NCBI RefSeq assembly: GCF_015767275.1
Contig: NZ_JADWMY010000003.1
Coordinates: 289,249-353,248 of the forward strand
Direction of reading: 5' to 3'
DNA length: 64,000 nt
Source of the DNA: Herbaspirillum sp. AP02
GTDB taxonomy: Bacteria > Pseudomonadota > Gammaproteobacteria > Burkholderiales > Burkholderiaceae_D
Under the pieces are notes generated by a model that saw only the letters and a list, made by a program, of their open reading frames with translations, ran no database searches and was not told where the DNA came from. Every line of letters starts with the position of its first letter. The first letter of the stretch is position 1. Below are positions 38,533 to 46,456 of this stretch, piece after piece. The position numbers and the translations under genes are program-made.

Positions 38533-39297
38533 CTACACCACGCCCAGCAGCACTTCCAGATCGTCATCCTCGCCCAGCGGGGTGGACATATCCAGCACGC
38601 TCTCGATATGGTGCAGGTGCGCCAGCATGGTCGCCACCGCCTCTTCGGCGCGGCCTGCGGCGATGGCATCGATGATGTCGCCGTGGTCATCGTGCGTGCA
38701 GGCCGGCACGGTCGGGGAGTCGTACAGCACGATGATGAGACAGGTCAGGGAGGCCAGCTCGCGCATCATCTTGCTCATCACCGGATTGTCCACCATGTCG
38801 GCGATGCGGATGTGGAATTCTCCCGAGAGCCGGATGATGGCTCGCCGGTCATTGCTCGCGCGCGCCTTGGCTTCCTCGGCCACGTGGGCCCGCAGCAACG
38901 CAATGTGCTCGGGTCGCGTGTGCTCGCACAGATGACGCAGCAGGGCCGGTTCCAGCAGGCGGCGCGCAGCGAAGATGTTGCGTGCTTCCTCCGGGGTGGG
39001 GCTGGCCACGAAGGCGCCGCGGTTGGGGATGGTCGTGATCAGACCCTCATGCGCCAGGCGCGCCAGCACTTCCCGCACGCGGGTACGGTTCACGCCGAAG
39101 ATGCCCGCCAATTTCTCCTCGACCAGCTTGGTGCCGGGCGTGAGGCGATGTTCCATGATGGCCCCGACTATCCTTTCATAGATGGCATCCCCAGCCAGTG
39201 GCCGCACGCTGAACGCCTGGCCAGGCAGCGGGCTGTTGTCCGGGTGCTCGTGCTTGCTCTGTTTCTTGCGGGGGCTGCTGATGCTGGTCGGGCTCAT
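38533..39297 (-). CDS. GntR-family (FCD/FadR subfamily) transcriptional regulator
   Basis: This is a 254-residue repressor-type regulator. A winged helix occupies about residues 38-97 (YERIVGAIMEHRLTPGTKL, then FGVNRTRVREVLARLAHEG and TTIPNRGAFVAS). An all-helical FCD ligand domain follows, with metal-type residues in EFHIRIADM and HDDHGDIIDAI. FCD regulators usually sense small carboxylates. It is divergent from the ABC/dihydropyrimidinase operon, so that operon is its likely target, with an effector related to the imported compound. The operator pair at 39356 and 39613 fits this. The 362-base divergent gap carries the regulatory sites listed below. Confidence 0.88.
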   Translation of the reverse strand: MSPTSISSPRKKQSKHEHPDNSPLPGQAFSVRPLAGDAIYERIVGAIMEHRLTPGTKLVEEKLAGIFGVNRTRVREVLARLAHEGLITTIPNRGAFVASPTPEEARNIFAARRLLEPALLRHLCEHTRPEHIALLRAHVAEEAKARASNDRRAIIRLSGEFHIRIADMVDNPVMSKMMRELASLTCLIIVLYDSPTVPACTHDDHGDIIDAIAAGRAEEAVATMLAHLHHIESVLDMSTPLGEDDDLEVLLGVV

Positions 39298-39355
39298 GGG
39301 TTGTCGGATCGAAGACGTAGGTTGCCCGCCATGATAGCGGAAAATTGTGGAAATT

Positions 39356-39369
39356 GATTGTCACAAAAT
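39356..39369 (+). promoter_or_regulatory. candidate GntR operator, copy 1
   Basis: GATTGTCACAAAAT is an exact copy of the sequence at 39613. Its core TTGTCACAA has the TTGT-N-ACAA symmetry expected for FCD-type GntR sites. It lies 59 bases before the regulator start and overlaps the likely transcription start set by the -10 at 39368, which suggests autorepression. Confidence 0.55.
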
Positions 39370-39373
39370 TATA
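39368..39373 (-). promoter_or_regulatory. candidate -10 box of the GntR gene
   Basis: TATAAT on the minus strand, partly overlapping operator copy 1. No clear -35 is seen at the normal distance. Confidence 0.4.
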
Positions 39374-39448
39374 AAAATAATCGGACAAAGCAGCGCTCAA
39401 AATGCTGCACTTTGACGGGGCGTTTTCCCTCTTTTGGCATCCTGAAAT

Positions 39449-39465
39449 TGAATTGCTTTGGTGCG
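39449..39465 (+). promoter_or_regulatory. NtrC-like enhancer site (weak left half)
   Basis: TGAATTGCTTTGGTGCG matches the 17-bp enteric NtrC consensus at 11 positions, with a perfect right half TTGGTGC. It is centred about 143 bases upstream of the predicted sigma-54 start, a usual enhancer distance. Confidence 0.35.
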
Positions 39466-39573
39466 TCGATCCTGGTTTCTGCCAGGCAATGCGGAGGGAG
39501 AATGGGCGGTAACCCCAGTTCTATAAAGGATTTGGGACTGTTTCTCGGTAACTGCGACAGGGTATTCTGGTGC

Positions 39574-39590
39574 TGGCACAGGCTTTGCAT
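39574..39590 (+). promoter_or_regulatory. sigma-54 (-24/-12) promoter of the ABC/dihydropyrimidinase operon
   Basis: TGGCACAGGCTTTGCAT contains the invariant GG (39575-39576) and GC (39587-39588) separated by ten bases, and matches TGGCAC-N5-TTGC fully. Transcription should start near 39600, 60 bases before the first gene. Confidence 0.7.
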
Positions 39591-39612
39591 AAACGGTGGC
39601 AATGTAAAACAG

Positions 39613-39626
39613 GATTGTCACAAAAT
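39613..39626 (+). promoter_or_regulatory. candidate GntR operator, copy 2
   Basis: A second exact GATTGTCACAAAAT in the same orientation, just downstream of the predicted sigma-54 start, where a bound repressor would block the transcript. See copy 1. Confidence 0.55.
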
Positions 39627-39659
39627 AGTTGTCCTCGAATGTCCACCTGGGAGAAAACC

Positions 39660-40700
39660 ATGCAACAGCAAGTCCGCAAGTCCCCCTCCGGCCTGTTCTT
39701 CAAGGCTGCCGCCCTGGCCAGCCTGCTGGCCTGTACCGCACTGGGCACCGGCTCGGCCATGGCCCAGGCCAAGCCCAAGATCAAGCTGGCCTATGCCAAG
39801 TGCGCACATTGCATGTCCATGGCAATGGTGCCGGCGCTGGCCCAGAACGTGGAGATCGAGGGCATCAACTTCACTGCCGGCAGCGATGCGCTGACAGCAC
39901 TGGTTTCCAAGAGCGTGGACATTGCCCAGGTGACCTACCTGGCCTACGTCAGTGGTCTGGACAAGGGCTTCGACCTGGTGGCGGTGTCGGGCCAGGTCAA
40001 TGGGGGTTCCGAGATGCTGGTTGGCAAGGACAGCAAGCTGGCCTCGGATGACTGGGCCGGCCTGAAGAAGCTGATCGCGCAATACAAGGCCGAAGGCAAG
40101 CCCTTCCGTATCGCTGCCTCGCGCGGCAATGCCCAGGACCTGCACATGCGTGGTGAACTGGCCGGCCATGGCATCGATCCGTCCAAGGACGTGCAGTTCG
40201 TCAATATCCCCAATCCTTCCGATCACGCGGCAGCGCTCTCGCGTGGCGAGGTGGAACTGATCTGCTCGGTGGAACCCTTCGCTTCGCAGATCCGCATGAC
40301 CGGCGTTGGCAAGCATTTTGCCTATCCCTATGACCAGGCAGCGGGCCGCCTGACCAACCTGATCGTGACCCGCTCGGATGTCATCAAGGAGCATCCGGCC
40401 GAGGTCAAGGAAACGGTGGCGGCAGTGGTCAAGCTGGTCGACGGCTTGCAGAAGGACAAGCAGGGCTGGATCAACAGCATCGTCAAGGGCACCGGCCTGG
40501 ACCCCAAGATTGCAACCGAGGCGCTCAACAACGCCTATCCCGACTACCGCATGTATCGCACCCAGACCAAGGCCATTGCCGGGATGATGAAGGATCTGAA
40601 ATACGTCTCCAGCGATGTCTCGGGCCTGGCCGAGAAGAACATGGACTACAGCTTCCTGATGAGCGTGACCGGCAAGCCCAAGTCCGAGCTTGGTTATTGA
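39660..40700 (+). CDS. ABC transporter substrate-binding protein (NitT/TauT type)
   Basis: This is a 346-residue periplasmic binding protein. A Sec signal peptide ends at SAMAQA (cleavage about residue 35). The mature domain resembles the NMT1/SsuA-type fold (SKSVDIAQVTYLAYVSGLDKG, GNAQDLHMRGELAGHGIDPSKD and a C-terminal KAIAGMMKDLKYV). An unusual CAHC pair (Cys48, Cys51) sits in the first strand-loop, where these proteins contact ligand. GGGAG lies 8 bases before ATG 39660. The gene is first in a five-gene operon with permease, ATPase, an arylmalonate-decarboxylase-like enzyme and dihydropyrimidinase, so the ligand is probably a hydantoin, pyrimidine or related ureide. Confidence 0.87.
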   Translation: MQQQVRKSPSGLFFKAAALASLLACTALGTGSAMAQAKPKIKLAYAKCAHCMSMAMVPALAQNVEIEGINFTAGSDALTALVSKSVDIAQVTYLAYVSGLDKGFDLVAVSGQVNGGSEMLVGKDSKLASDDWAGLKKLIAQYKAEGKPFRIAASRGNAQDLHMRGELAGHGIDPSKDVQFVNIPNPSDHAAALSRGEVELICSVEPFASQIRMTGVGKHFAYPYDQAAGRLTNLIVTRSDVIKEHPAEVKETVAAVVKLVDGLQKDKQGWINSIVKGTGLDPKIATEALNNAYPDYRMYRTQTKAIAGMMKDLKYVSSDVSGLAEKNMDYSFLMSVTGKPKSELGY

Positions 40701-40734
40701 TTCACGACACGACACTAGCCCCAAAGGAATCATC

Positions 40735-41550
40735 ATGAGTGGATGGAAGCAATCCCTGTCGGAAGCCAAGTGGCGCTTTGCGGTGCCGCTGTTGCTGGTG
40801 CTGTTCTGGGAGGCTTTCTCCCGCTCGGGCGTGATCCCGGCATCGCTCCTGCCGGCCCCATCGCGGGTGTTCGCCACCTGGATGGACTGGATCTTCGGCA
40901 TCAACGAAGCGGCCCAGGACAGCAGCGGCAAGTGGATCTACGATGCCATGGCCAGTTGCCTGCGGGTGACGGCCGGCTACCTGATCGCGGCGGTGTCCGG
41001 CATCGCGCTGGGCGTGGCCATCGGCTGGTGGCGCTGGGTCGAGCGCACCATCGAGCCTACCGTGCAGATGCTGCGGCCGATTCCGCCGGTATCCTGGATT
41101 CCGTTGGCCATCATCTGGTTCGGCATTGCCAACAAGCCGGCCATCTTCCTGGTGTTCCTGGGGGCGTTCTTCCCGATCCTGATGAATACCGTGCATGGCG
41201 TGAAAACCGCTGACCGCAACCTGTTGCGGGCCGCCGCCATGGCCGGTGCCCGGCAAAGCCAGTTGCTGCGCTTCGTCATCCTGCCGGCGGCCATGCCCAG
41301 CATCTTCGCAGGCTTGCGCATCGGCATCGGGAGCGCCTGGATGCTCACGGTGACCGCCGAGATGGTGGCCGTCAAGAGCGGGCTCGGGTATGCGCTGTGG
41401 GATTCGTATTACTTCCTGCGCTATGACCTGGTGATCGCGGCCATGATCAGCATCGGCCTGCTGGGTTTCCTGGCGGACTGGATCCTCAAGCAGATCATGC
41501 ATTCCATGCTGCGCTGGCAGCATGTGGCCACCGTGCAGGGCAAGGCCTGA
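40735..41550 (+). CDS. ABC transporter permease (NitT/TauT type)
   Basis: This is a 271-residue inner-membrane permease with about six hydrophobic segments, starting RFAVPLLLVLFWEAFSRSGV. The cytoplasmic coupling loop is visible as AAAMAGARQSQLLRFVILPAAMP (EAA motif). It pairs with the binding protein 34 bases upstream and the ATPase downstream. AAGGA precedes ATG 40735. Confidence 0.92.
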   Translation: MSGWKQSLSEAKWRFAVPLLLVLFWEAFSRSGVIPASLLPAPSRVFATWMDWIFGINEAAQDSSGKWIYDAMASCLRVTAGYLIAAVSGIALGVAIGWWRWVERTIEPTVQMLRPIPPVSWIPLAIIWFGIANKPAIFLVFLGAFFPILMNTVHGVKTADRNLLRAAAMAGARQSQLLRFVILPAAMPSIFAGLRIGIGSAWMLTVTAEMVAVKSGLGYALWDSYYFLRYDLVIAAMISIGLLGFLADWILKQIMHSMLRWQHVATVQGKA

Positions 41551-41611
41551 GTGAACTGAGCGGCCGGCAGCCTCGCGGCCCGCGCGCATCAACGATCAAG
41601 GAAAACGCATC

Positions 41612-42403
41612 ATGGCATTCATCGAATTGAACGATATCGTCAAGGTCTTCAAGGACCGCAAGCGCGGCACCGACATGCTGGCCATCGACCGGGTGAGCCT
41701 GCCGCTGGAGAAAAAGGAATTCCTCTGCCTGCTCGGCCCATCCGGTTGCGGCAAGTCCACGCTGCTGAACATGATCGCCGGCTTCGAATTCCCGACCAGC
41801 GGTACGGTGAAGGTAGCGGGCCAGGCCATCACCGGGCCTGGTGCCGATCGCGGCATGGTGTTCCAGCAGGCCAACCTGATGCCCTGGCTGCCGGTCTGGG
41901 ACAACGTGGCCTTCTCGCTCAAGCTGCAGGGCAAGAGCGCCGCTGCCCGGCGCGCGGCGGCCCAGCCCTTCATCGAGACGGTCAAGCTCAAGGGCTTCGA
42001 GAACCACTATCCCAGCGAACTCTCGGGCGGCATGGCGCAGCGGGTCGGCATTGCCCGCGCCCTGTTGCAGAACCCCTCGGTGATCCTGATGGACGAGCCC
42101 TTCGCGGCACTGGATGCGCAGACCAAGATGGAGATGCAGGAAGAGCTGGTGGCCCTCTGGCAGCGTTACGAAGGCACCATTGTCTTCGTTACCCATAGTG
42201 TCGATGAGGCACTGATCCTGGCCACCAAGGTGGCGGTGATGACGCATCGGCCGGGACGCATGCGCGAGCTGATCGACATCGACCTGCCGCGTCCACGCGA
42301 TACCACCACCCCCGAATTCAACCAATACAAACGCCATGTGCTGAGCCTGATCCGCGAAGAATCGGCGCTGGCCCATGCCGATGCCGCCCTGTTGGCGGCC
42401 TGA
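41612..42403 (+). CDS. ABC transporter ATP-binding protein (NitT/TauT type)
   Basis: This is a 263-residue ATPase with Walker A GPSGCGKST, Q-loop VFQQANLMPWLPV, signature LSGGMAQRVGIARAL, Walker B VILMDEPFAALD and H-loop VFVTHSVDEAL. The MPWLPVWDNV segment is typical of the nitrate/taurine importers. AAGGA precedes ATG 41612; the next gene starts 11 bases after its stop. Confidence 0.94.
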   Translation: MAFIELNDIVKVFKDRKRGTDMLAIDRVSLPLEKKEFLCLLGPSGCGKSTLLNMIAGFEFPTSGTVKVAGQAITGPGADRGMVFQQANLMPWLPVWDNVAFSLKLQGKSAAARRAAAQPFIETVKLKGFENHYPSELSGGMAQRVGIARALLQNPSVILMDEPFAALDAQTKMEMQEELVALWQRYEGTIVFVTHSVDEALILATKVAVMTHRPGRMRELIDIDLPRPRDTTTPEFNQYKRHVLSLIREESALAHADAALLAA

Positions 42404-42414
42404 AAGGAAATCTG

Positions 42415-43143
42415 ATGACCCAACGCACCCTGCTCGGCATGCTCACGCCGTCCTCCAACACCACGCTGGAGCCGGTGACCACTGCCATGCTGGCCGACAT
42501 CCCCGAAGCCAGCGCCCACTTCGGACGTTTTCGCGTGACCGAAATCGCGCTGTCCAACCAGGCATTGGCGCAGTTCGACGATAGCGAAATCCTGCGTGCC
42601 GCCGAATTGCTCTCGCATGCCAAGGTCGGCAGCATCGCCTGGAATGGCACATCCTCGGGCTGGCTGGGTTTCGATGCCGACGAGCGCCTGTGCCGCCGCA
42701 TCACCGAGGCGACCGGCATCCCGGCCTGCACTTCGGTACTGGCGCTCAACGAGATCTTCGACATCACCGGCGTGAAGCGCTTCGGCCTGGTCACGCCTTA
42801 CCTGGACGAGGTGCAGGCGGCCATCGTCAAGAACTATGCCGCCTCGGGGCTGGAATGCGTTTCCGAACGCCATCTGCGCAAGCAGGACAATTTCTCCTTC
42901 TCCGAAGTGGGGGCAGAGGAACTGCGTGCCATGGTGCGCGAGGTCGCCAAGGACAAGCCAGAGGCCATCACCATCTTCTGCACCAACCTGCGCGGTGCAC
43001 CGCTGGTGGAAGAGCTGGAGCGCGAAGTCGGCATCCCGATCTACGACACCATCTCCACCGTGGTCTGGAAATCGCTGCAACAGGCCGGTGCCGATCCCTC
43101 GCGCATCCGTGGCTGGGGCAGCCTGTTCCGCGACGTGCGCTAG
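42415..43143 (+). CDS. Asp/Glu racemase-superfamily enzyme, arylmalonate-decarboxylase-like
   Basis: This is a 242-residue member of the maleate isomerase / arylmalonate decarboxylase group (MLTPSSNTTLEPVTTAML start). In racemases and maleate isomerases two cysteines face each other. Here the first position reads WNGTSSG with Gly78-Thr79-Ser80, and only the second cysteine, Cys189 in ITIFCTNLRG, is kept. Arylmalonate decarboxylase has the same GTS plus single-Cys pattern. It may thus be a decarboxylase or one-base enzyme rather than a racemase. It stands between the importer and dihydropyrimidinase, so it likely acts on the imported ureide or a breakdown product. AAAGGA precedes ATG 42415. 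Confidence 0.75.
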   Translation: MTQRTLLGMLTPSSNTTLEPVTTAMLADIPEASAHFGRFRVTEIALSNQALAQFDDSEILRAAELLSHAKVGSIAWNGTSSGWLGFDADERLCRRITEATGIPACTSVLALNEIFDITGVKRFGLVTPYLDEVQAAIVKNYAASGLECVSERHLRKQDNFSFSEVGAEELRAMVREVAKDKPEAITIFCTNLRGAPLVEELEREVGIPIYDTISTVVWKSLQQAGADPSRIRGWGSLFRDVR

Positions 43144-43274
43144 GCCCCTCCGCACTTCTCACTCTCTATCCCTGCCAGACGTCCCGGCCACGTGCCGGCG
43201 GCGTTGGCGGCGTCACGACCATCGCGGCACAGCCGGCCGCAGGACAGACGCGAGCTTGATCGAAAGGAAAACAG

Positions 43275-44699
43275 ATGGACAGCTTTGACCTGGTGATTCG
43301 CAACGGTACCGTTGCGACGGCCTCGGACATCATGCAATGCGACGTCGGCATCAAGGACGGCAAGGTGGCCATGCTGGGACGTGGCCTGGCGCCTGGCCGC
43401 GAGGAGATCGATGCCAGCGGCAAACTGGTCCTGCCCGGTGGTGTGGACGCGCATTGCCACCTGGACCAGCCGATGGAAGAGGGCCTGAAAATGGCTGACG
43501 ATTTCCGGAGCGGGACGATCTCGGCTGCCTGCGGTGGCACCACGACGGTGATCCCGTTCGCTGCGCAGGCCAAGGGTGGCTCGCTGCGCGCAGCGGTGGA
43601 GGATTACCACCGCCGGGCCGAGGGCAAGGCGGTGATCGACTACGCCTTCCACATGATCGTGAGTGACCCCAGCGAACAGGTCCTCAAGCACGAGCTGCCG
43701 CAGCTGGTGCGCGAAGGCTACACCTCCTTCAAGATCTACATGACCTATGACGATCTCAAGCTCAATGATCGTCAGATCCTCGACCTGTTGGCGCTGGCGC
43801 GCAGGGAAGGGGCCCTGGTCATGGTGCACGCCGAAAACGCCGATTGCATCAGCTGGCTGACCGAGCAGCTGGAAGACGCCGGCCTGACGGCGCCCAAGTA
43901 TCATGCCCACTCGCGGCCGATGATGGTGGAGCGGGAAGCCACGCATCGTGCCATTGCCCTGTCGGAGCTGGTGGACGTGCCCATCCTGATCGTGCATGTG
44001 TCGGGCCGGGAGGCCATCGAACAGATCCGCTGGGCCCACGGCCACGGCCTGCGCATCCATGCCGAGACCTGTCCGCAATATCTGGTGCTGACGGCCGATC
44101 ACCTCGATGACGGCTACCATGGCGCCAAGTGCGTCTGCAGCCCGCCACCGCGTGACAAGGCCAACCAGCAATACGTCTGGGACGGCCTGGCCAGCGGCCT
44201 GTTCACCGTGTTTTCATCGGACCATGCTCCCTTCCGCTACGAGGACCCGCAGGGCAAGAAACCGGGTGGCCAGGAAGTGCCGTTCCGCTACATCCCCAAT
44301 GGCACGCCGGGGTTGGAAACGCGCATGCCCATCCTGTTTTCCGAGGGCGTGGGCAAGGGCCGCATCGATCTCAATCGTTTCGTCGCGCTGACCGCGACCG
44401 ATCCGGCCAAGATGTATGGTCTCTATCCGCGCAAGGGCACCATTGCCATTGGCAGCGATGCCGACATTGCCATCTGGGATCCGCATCGCGAGGTCCGGGT
44501 GAGCAACAGCATGTTGCATCACGATGTCGACTACACCCCCTATGAAGGCATGCAGCTGACGGGTTGGCCGGTGCTGACGCTGTCGCGCGGCGAGATCGTC
44601 TGGCGCGATGGCGAAGTCCTGGGAACGCCGGGACGGGGCCAATTCCTGCCGTGCGGCCTGCCTGATCCGGCCCGGCCCAAGAAGCAGATCTTCGAATGA
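43275..44699 (+). CDS. hydA: dihydropyrimidinase / hydantoinase
   Basis: The enzyme opens the ring of dihydropyrimidines or 5-substituted hydantoins. The 474-residue protein is an amidohydrolase with a binuclear metal site: His60 and His62 (DAHCHLD), carboxylated Lys153 (FKIYM), His185 (MVHAEN), His241 (IVHVSG) and Asp316 (SSDHAPF). All ligands are present, so it should be active. The last gene of the operon, 131 bases after the decarboxylase-like gene. No N-carbamoyl amino-acid amidohydrolase follows, so the ring-opened product is finished by an enzyme encoded elsewhere. AAAGGA precedes ATG 43275. Confidence 0.92.
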   Translation: MDSFDLVIRNGTVATASDIMQCDVGIKDGKVAMLGRGLAPGREEIDASGKLVLPGGVDAHCHLDQPMEEGLKMADDFRSGTISAACGGTTTVIPFAAQAKGGSLRAAVEDYHRRAEGKAVIDYAFHMIVSDPSEQVLKHELPQLVREGYTSFKIYMTYDDLKLNDRQILDLLALARREGALVMVHAENADCISWLTEQLEDAGLTAPKYHAHSRPMMVEREATHRAIALSELVDVPILIVHVSGREAIEQIRWAHGHGLRIHAETCPQYLVLTADHLDDGYHGAKCVCSPPPRDKANQQYVWDGLASGLFTVFSSDHAPFRYEDPQGKKPGGQEVPFRYIPNGTPGLETRMPILFSEGVGKGRIDLNRFVALTATDPAKMYGLYPRKGTIAIGSDADIAIWDPHREVRVSNSMLHHDVDYTPYEGMQLTGWPVLTLSRGEIVWRDGEVLGTPGRGQFLPCGLPDPARPKKQIFE

Positions 44700-44757
44700 G
44701 AAGGTGAGCTTGGCGATAGCTGTAACCGGTCATCGAATACGCGTTTCACTGCGCCAG

Positions 44758-44781
44758 AAAAAAGCCCCGCCGAAGCGGGGC
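44758..44781 (-). terminator. terminator of the asparaginase gene
   Basis: On the minus strand GCCCCGC, loop TTCG, GCGGGGC, followed by six Ts. It lies about 90 bases beyond the asparaginase stop. The intervening sequence has a 9-base AGAAGCAAC-type repeat (about 44800-44820). Confidence 0.75.
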
Positions 44782-44871
44782 CGAGAGCAATTTCAACAAT
44801 AGAAGCAACAGAAGCAACAGAAGATCGTGAATGCGAAAACGATTTATATCGTTTTCTGGAATCAGGTCAGA

Positions 44872-46065
<1,194 letters not shown>

Positions 46066-46165
46066 TCATACGAAAGCGCTGCCGTGCTGTCTCATGCTTT
46101 TAAAACATGAGCGGATGCGCACTATGCATGAACTTGCCGACTGCCTGTGCCGCCGCTGCCAGGCG

Positions 46166-46188
46166 AAAAAAAGGCCGCTTGCGCGGCC
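46166..46188 (-). terminator. terminator of the diguanylate cyclase gene, now displaced
   Basis: On the minus strand GGCCGC, a short loop, GCGGCC and seven Ts. It lies beyond the inserted element at 46221-46456, which separates it from the gene it presumably served. Confidence 0.65.
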
Positions 46189-46220
46189 GGCTGACAAGGG
46201 TGTTGTCGAGTGAGGAACTA

Positions 46221-46456
46221 GGGCCTGTTCCCACTCAATCTGCGAGATGCGTTGCGCCCAGAAGGCGTGGTGCCACCAGCCTTGCCGTGCAACGCCGCCA
46301 GCGCGCCTTCTGGGCGCAACCCTCCGGGAGAGGCCGGCAAGCGTCGCCTGCCGTTGTTGCAGCTCCTTGCCGTAGCACCACTACGGCGCGTCGCTGCGCC
46401 TAGGCAGTCAACGCTTGACGACCTCTCGCACTCGCAGATTGAGTGGGAACAGGCCC
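46221..46456. mobile_element. MITE-like non-coding inverted-repeat element with TA duplication
   Basis: The ends of this 236-bp segment are perfect inverted repeats: 46221-46246 (beginning GGGCCTGTTCCCAC) mirrors 46431-46456. TA flanks both ends (46219-46220 and 46457-46458), as expected of an IS630/Tc1-mariner-type target duplication; including flanking C and G, the mirror image extends to 29 bp. Inside, GTTGCGCCCAGAAGGCG (46251-46267) is mirrored at 46304-46320, and CCGTAG / CTACGG forms another hairpin near 46370. No transposase is encoded, so mobility would need an enzyme supplied elsewhere. Its right end forms part of the stop codon of the neighbouring gene. Confidence 0.82.
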
